From Pseudaeromonas aegiceratis (GTDB lineage Bacteria > Pseudomonadota > Gammaproteobacteria > Enterobacterales > Aeromonadaceae): a stretch of 64,000 nt of DNA. Both the position numbers and the translations under genes were made by a program. Shown piece after piece: positions 61,891-64,000 of the stretch. Each line of letters starts with the position of its first letter. Position 1 is the first letter of the stretch. Under the pieces are notes generated by a model. That model did no database searches, had not been told where the DNA came from, and saw only the letters and a list, made by a program, of their open reading frames with translations. The stretch is from contig NZ_CP158016.1 in assembly GCF_046254905.1 (NCBI RefSeq), forward strand, positions 3,100,001-3,164,000, read 5' to 3'.

Positions 61891-61905
61891 TATCCCATAT
61901 AACGG
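61891..61905. promoter_or_regulatory. TCCC-N7-GGGA motif in the small gene/lysR divergent region
   Basis: TCCCATATAACGGGA, 15 bp. Variants TCCCATATTTCGGGA (61054) and TCCCTGATTTAGGGA (61475) lie at equivalent positions about 130 bp upstream of each small gene. This is a candidate LysR-type binding site (interrupted dyad with an A/T-rich centre). Confidence 0.5.
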
Positions 61906-61922
61906 GACAATCTGGAGGACTC

Positions 61923-62858
61923 ATGGATAAGCTGCTTGCCATGCAGGTATTCGGCAAGGTGGTGGAGGCAGGCAGTTTTGTCGGCGCGGCGGAGCGGTTG
62001 AACCTCTCCACCACGGCGGTCTCACGCCATGTGGCGGAGCTGGAAAACCAGCTGGGGGTCCGCCTGCTGCAGCGCACCACCCGCCGGCTACACCTGACGG
62101 AGCTGGGCCAGCTCTACTACCGCCGCGCCTTGCATCTGCTGGACGACCTGGGCGAGCTGGAGGCGGAGCTGCTGCAGGAGACACTGCAGCCGGCCGGGGT
62201 GCTGCGGCTGAGCGTCTCTATCCCCTTCGGGGCCCGCCAGTTGGCCCCGGCCCTGGCCCGCTTCGGCCAGCGCTATCCCAAGGTGCGGGTGGAGGTGGTG
62301 GCCAGTGACCGCAAGCTGGATCTCATCGAGGAGGGGCTGGATATGGCCCTGCGCATCACAGATGAGCTGGAGGGCAACATGATTGCCCGGCCAATCAGCG
62401 CCATACGCACCCTGATCTGTGCCGCGCCGGACTACCTGGCGCGGCGCGGTGCCCCGCAAACCCCGGAGGAGCTGCGCGACCATGACTGCCTGATCTACAA
62501 CGGGGTGCCGGAACCCTACCAGTGGCGTTTCGTCTGCGAGGAGGGTCAGCCGTACAAGGTGCCAGTGACGGGGCCGCTGGAGGCGGATAACGGCGACATC
62601 CTGGTGGGCGCCGCCCTGGCGGGGATGGGCATACTCCGCACCCCCAGCTTCATGATCGGCGACGCCCTCTCCACTGGGCAGCTCGTGCCGCTGCTGAGCA
62701 CCTATCACATGCCCAAACTGACCCTGAGCGTGCTGTTCCCCAGCCGGCAGTTTCTACCCGCCAAGGTGCGCCGCATGATCGACTTTCTGCTGGAGGAGTG
62801 GGGGGGCGAGGTGCCGCCCTGGGAGGCCGGCTGGCGCCAGCCACAGGGCGAGGCCTGA
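61923..62858 (+). CDS. LysR-family transcriptional regulator
   Basis: 311 residues. The N-terminal winged HTH is MDKLLAMQVFGKVVEAGSFV-GAAERLNLSTTAVSRHVAEL. The PBP-like effector domain (about 90-300) is of the CrgA/DsdC-like group (LSVSIPFGARQLAPALARFG, RGAPQTPEELRDHDCLIY). GGAGGA precedes the ATG. It is divergent from the duplicated small exported-protein genes, so those are its likeliest targets. Its stop abuts that of the convergent HD-GYP gene. Confidence 0.88.
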   Translation: MDKLLAMQVFGKVVEAGSFVGAAERLNLSTTAVSRHVAELENQLGVRLLQRTTRRLHLTELGQLYYRRALHLLDDLGELEAELLQETLQPAGVLRLSVSIPFGARQLAPALARFGQRYPKVRVEVVASDRKLDLIEEGLDMALRITDELEGNMIARPISAIRTLICAAPDYLARRGAPQTPEELRDHDCLIYNGVPEPYQWRFVCEEGQPYKVPVTGPLEADNGDILVGAALAGMGILRTPSFMIGDALSTGQLVPLLSTYHMPKLTLSVLFPSRQFLPAKVRRMIDFLLEEWGGEVPPWEAGWRQPQGEA

Positions 62859-63689
62859 TCAGTCCGCCTGCTGGGCCAGGGCGCTGTCCAGTTCCGCCTT
62901 GAGTTCGGGGTAATGATGGATAAACAGCTTCACCAGCTGAGGGTCGAAATGACGGCCGGACTGCTCCACCAGGTAGGCCAATACGGCCTCCTCGGACCAG
63001 GCCGCCTTGTACACCCTGGGATGGCTGAGAGCATCCCAGACGTCCACCAGGGCAAACAGCCGGGCCGCCAGCGGGATCGCCTCCCCCTGCAGTCCCTCCG
63101 GGTAGCCGGAGCCATCCCATTTCTCATGGTGATAGTGGGGGATGTCGGCACAGGGCCGCAGGAAGGCGATGTCGCTGATCAGTTGATGGCCTATGGTCAC
63201 GTGGCGCTGCATCTGCTGCCCCTCCTGCAGATCCAGCTTGCCCGGCTTGATCAGGATGGCGTCCGGGATGCCAACCTTGCCGATATCGTGCAGCAGGGAA
63301 CCCCGCTCTATCTGTTTGAGCGCCTCGGGATCCTGGATGCCGGCCCGTTTGGCCAGGGCCAGGGTCATCAGGGTCACCCGCCGGGTGTGGTCCCGCGTCT
63401 CCCGATGCCGCAGATCCATCACCCGCACCCAGCCCCGGATGGTCTGATCGTAACTGGCCACCAGGGCTTGGTTGGCCGCCAGCATGCGGTTGTGGTCCCG
63501 GCGTATCATCACAAACAGCAGGGCCGAGGTGATCAGGATGAACAGCCAGCCCTTGATGCTCTGCACCCGCAGGATCCAGACCGGATCCCGCACCAGTTGC
63601 GCCACCAGCAGGTCGGAAAAGAAGATCCACAGACAGCCCACCACCAGGTAGAACGACAGGATACGCCACTGAGGTCGCAACATCCGCAA
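62859..63689 (-). CDS. membrane-anchored HD-GYP domain protein
   Basis: 276 residues. Two N-terminal membrane helices (ILSFYLVVGCLWIFFSDLLV and GWLFILITSALLFVMI) precede an HD-GYP domain: DHTRRVTLMTLALAKRAGI, the metal pair HDIGKVGIPD, and HHEKWDGSGYPEGLQG. Such proteins degrade c-di-GMP or bind it. The predicted start is TTG at 63689, because AGGAGG is 6 nt upstream; the ATG two codons later is 12 nt away. No sensor domain is seen. Confidence 0.87.
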   Translation of the reverse strand: MRMLRPQWRILSFYLVVGCLWIFFSDLLVAQLVRDPVWILRVQSIKGWLFILITSALLFVMIRRDHNRMLAANQALVASYDQTIRGWVRVMDLRHRETRDHTRRVTLMTLALAKRAGIQDPEALKQIERGSLLHDIGKVGIPDAILIKPGKLDLQEGQQMQRHVTIGHQLISDIAFLRPCADIPHYHHEKWDGSGYPEGLQGEAIPLAARLFALVDVWDALSHPRVYKAAWSEEAVLAYLVEQSGRHFDPQLVKLFIHHYPELKAELDSALAQQAD

Positions 63690-63787
63690 ATGACACCTCC
63701 TTGCGCTGGCTGGTAAATGGACGACTCTGTTAGGGTAGAGCCCCCATTGGGCCCGATGTAAACGCCCAATTCAACCGGATCAATGAC

Positions 63788-64000
63788 ATGGACTTTATTA
63801 TCCTACTCGTACTGTTTGGCCTGCTGGTGGTCGTCGGCGCCGTCTGCGGCCTGATTGCCCTGATACGCCTCTCGCGCCTGGAGCGTGAGCTGACCCAGCT
63901 GCGGGCGCAGCTGGCCGGCCAGGCCATCCCGGCTCCCAGCGCCGCCCCATCCGCCCCCATTTCCCTACCCCCCGCGATGCCGGCACCGCCCCCACCCAGC
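63788..64000 (+). CDS. N-terminal part of a membrane protein (possibly DUF2339), cut by the window end
   Basis: 71 codons are visible and open to the edge. MDFIILLVLFGLLVVVGAVC-GLIALI is a signal-anchor helix, followed by a short coiled-coil (LSRLERELTQLRAQLAG) and a Pro/Ala-rich stretch. This start resembles large DUF2339 membrane proteins. The rest is outside the window, so the assignment is tentative. Confidence 0.5.
   Translation, partial: MDFIILLVLFGLLVVVGAVCGLIALIRLSRLERELTQLRAQLAGQAIPAPSAAPSAPISLPPAMPAPPPPS

Overview
The window is G+C-rich gammaproteobacterial chromosome. Families such as DUF3624 and paired DUF2750 genes, the ssb/uvrA divergent pair with a LexA box, the glgC-glgA pair and the tRNA-Leu(CAG) cluster suggest Aeromonadales (an Oceanimonas/Zobellella-like organism). 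That placement is inference. The arginine catabolic block, by contrast, is organised as in Pseudomonas.

Left part (1-9.7 kb): an AEC permease and a DUF2127 membrane protein lead into a complete minus-strand Fe-only nitrogenase operon, anfH-anfD-anfG-anfK, then a HEPN-like protein, a PNPOx-fold flavoprotein and anfO. The activator gene anfA is transcribed divergently. The 0.5 kb between anfH and anfA holds a canonical sigma-54 promoter for anfH, GTAC-type upstream elements, a second sigma-54-like element facing anfA, and a 24-bp inverted repeat with the geometry of a ModE (molybdate) box just upstream of anfA. Read together, these predict Fe-only nitrogenase expression only when nitrogen and molybdenum are both scarce.

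9.7-21.4 kb: accessory metabolism and regulation. It holds an MBL-fold hydrolase, a GlxA-type AraC regulator, an MFS transporter, an exported GH3 glycosidase, a TetR/nitroreductase pair, an OruR-like AraC regulator and an unusual esterase-Sel1 lipoprotein. 22.0-24.3 kb is an A+T-rich island with one gene, a DUF262-HNH protein that looks like a stand-alone nucleic-acid defence enzyme, followed by a pair of facing REP-like palindromes.

24.3-38 kb: ssb and uvrA around a shared SOS box, sseA, a DUF4382 lipoprotein, tandem DUF2750 genes, a roughly 200-bp MITE-like hairpin element, a GGDEF-EAL protein, a small-protein cluster, a LacI regulator and a dCache-type diguanylate cyclase.

38.4-52.2 kb: arginine uptake and catabolism: aotJQMP-argR, then aruCFGDBE (arginine succinyltransferase pathway), then ctlX and a divergent Lrp/AsnC regulator, and dapA. 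A direct repeat resembling Pseudomonas ArgR half-sites overlaps the aruC promoter. dapA has a long leader with two terminator-like hairpins and a Lys-rich mini-ORF.

52.4-64 kb: rsmC, glgC-glgA, four tRNA-Leu(CAG) genes, a ComFB-like protein, a glutathione S-transferase, a SetA-like exporter, an RlmD-type methyltransferase, a tandem duplication of a small secreted-protein gene beside a LysR regulator, an HD-GYP protein and the start of a membrane protein cut by the window edge.
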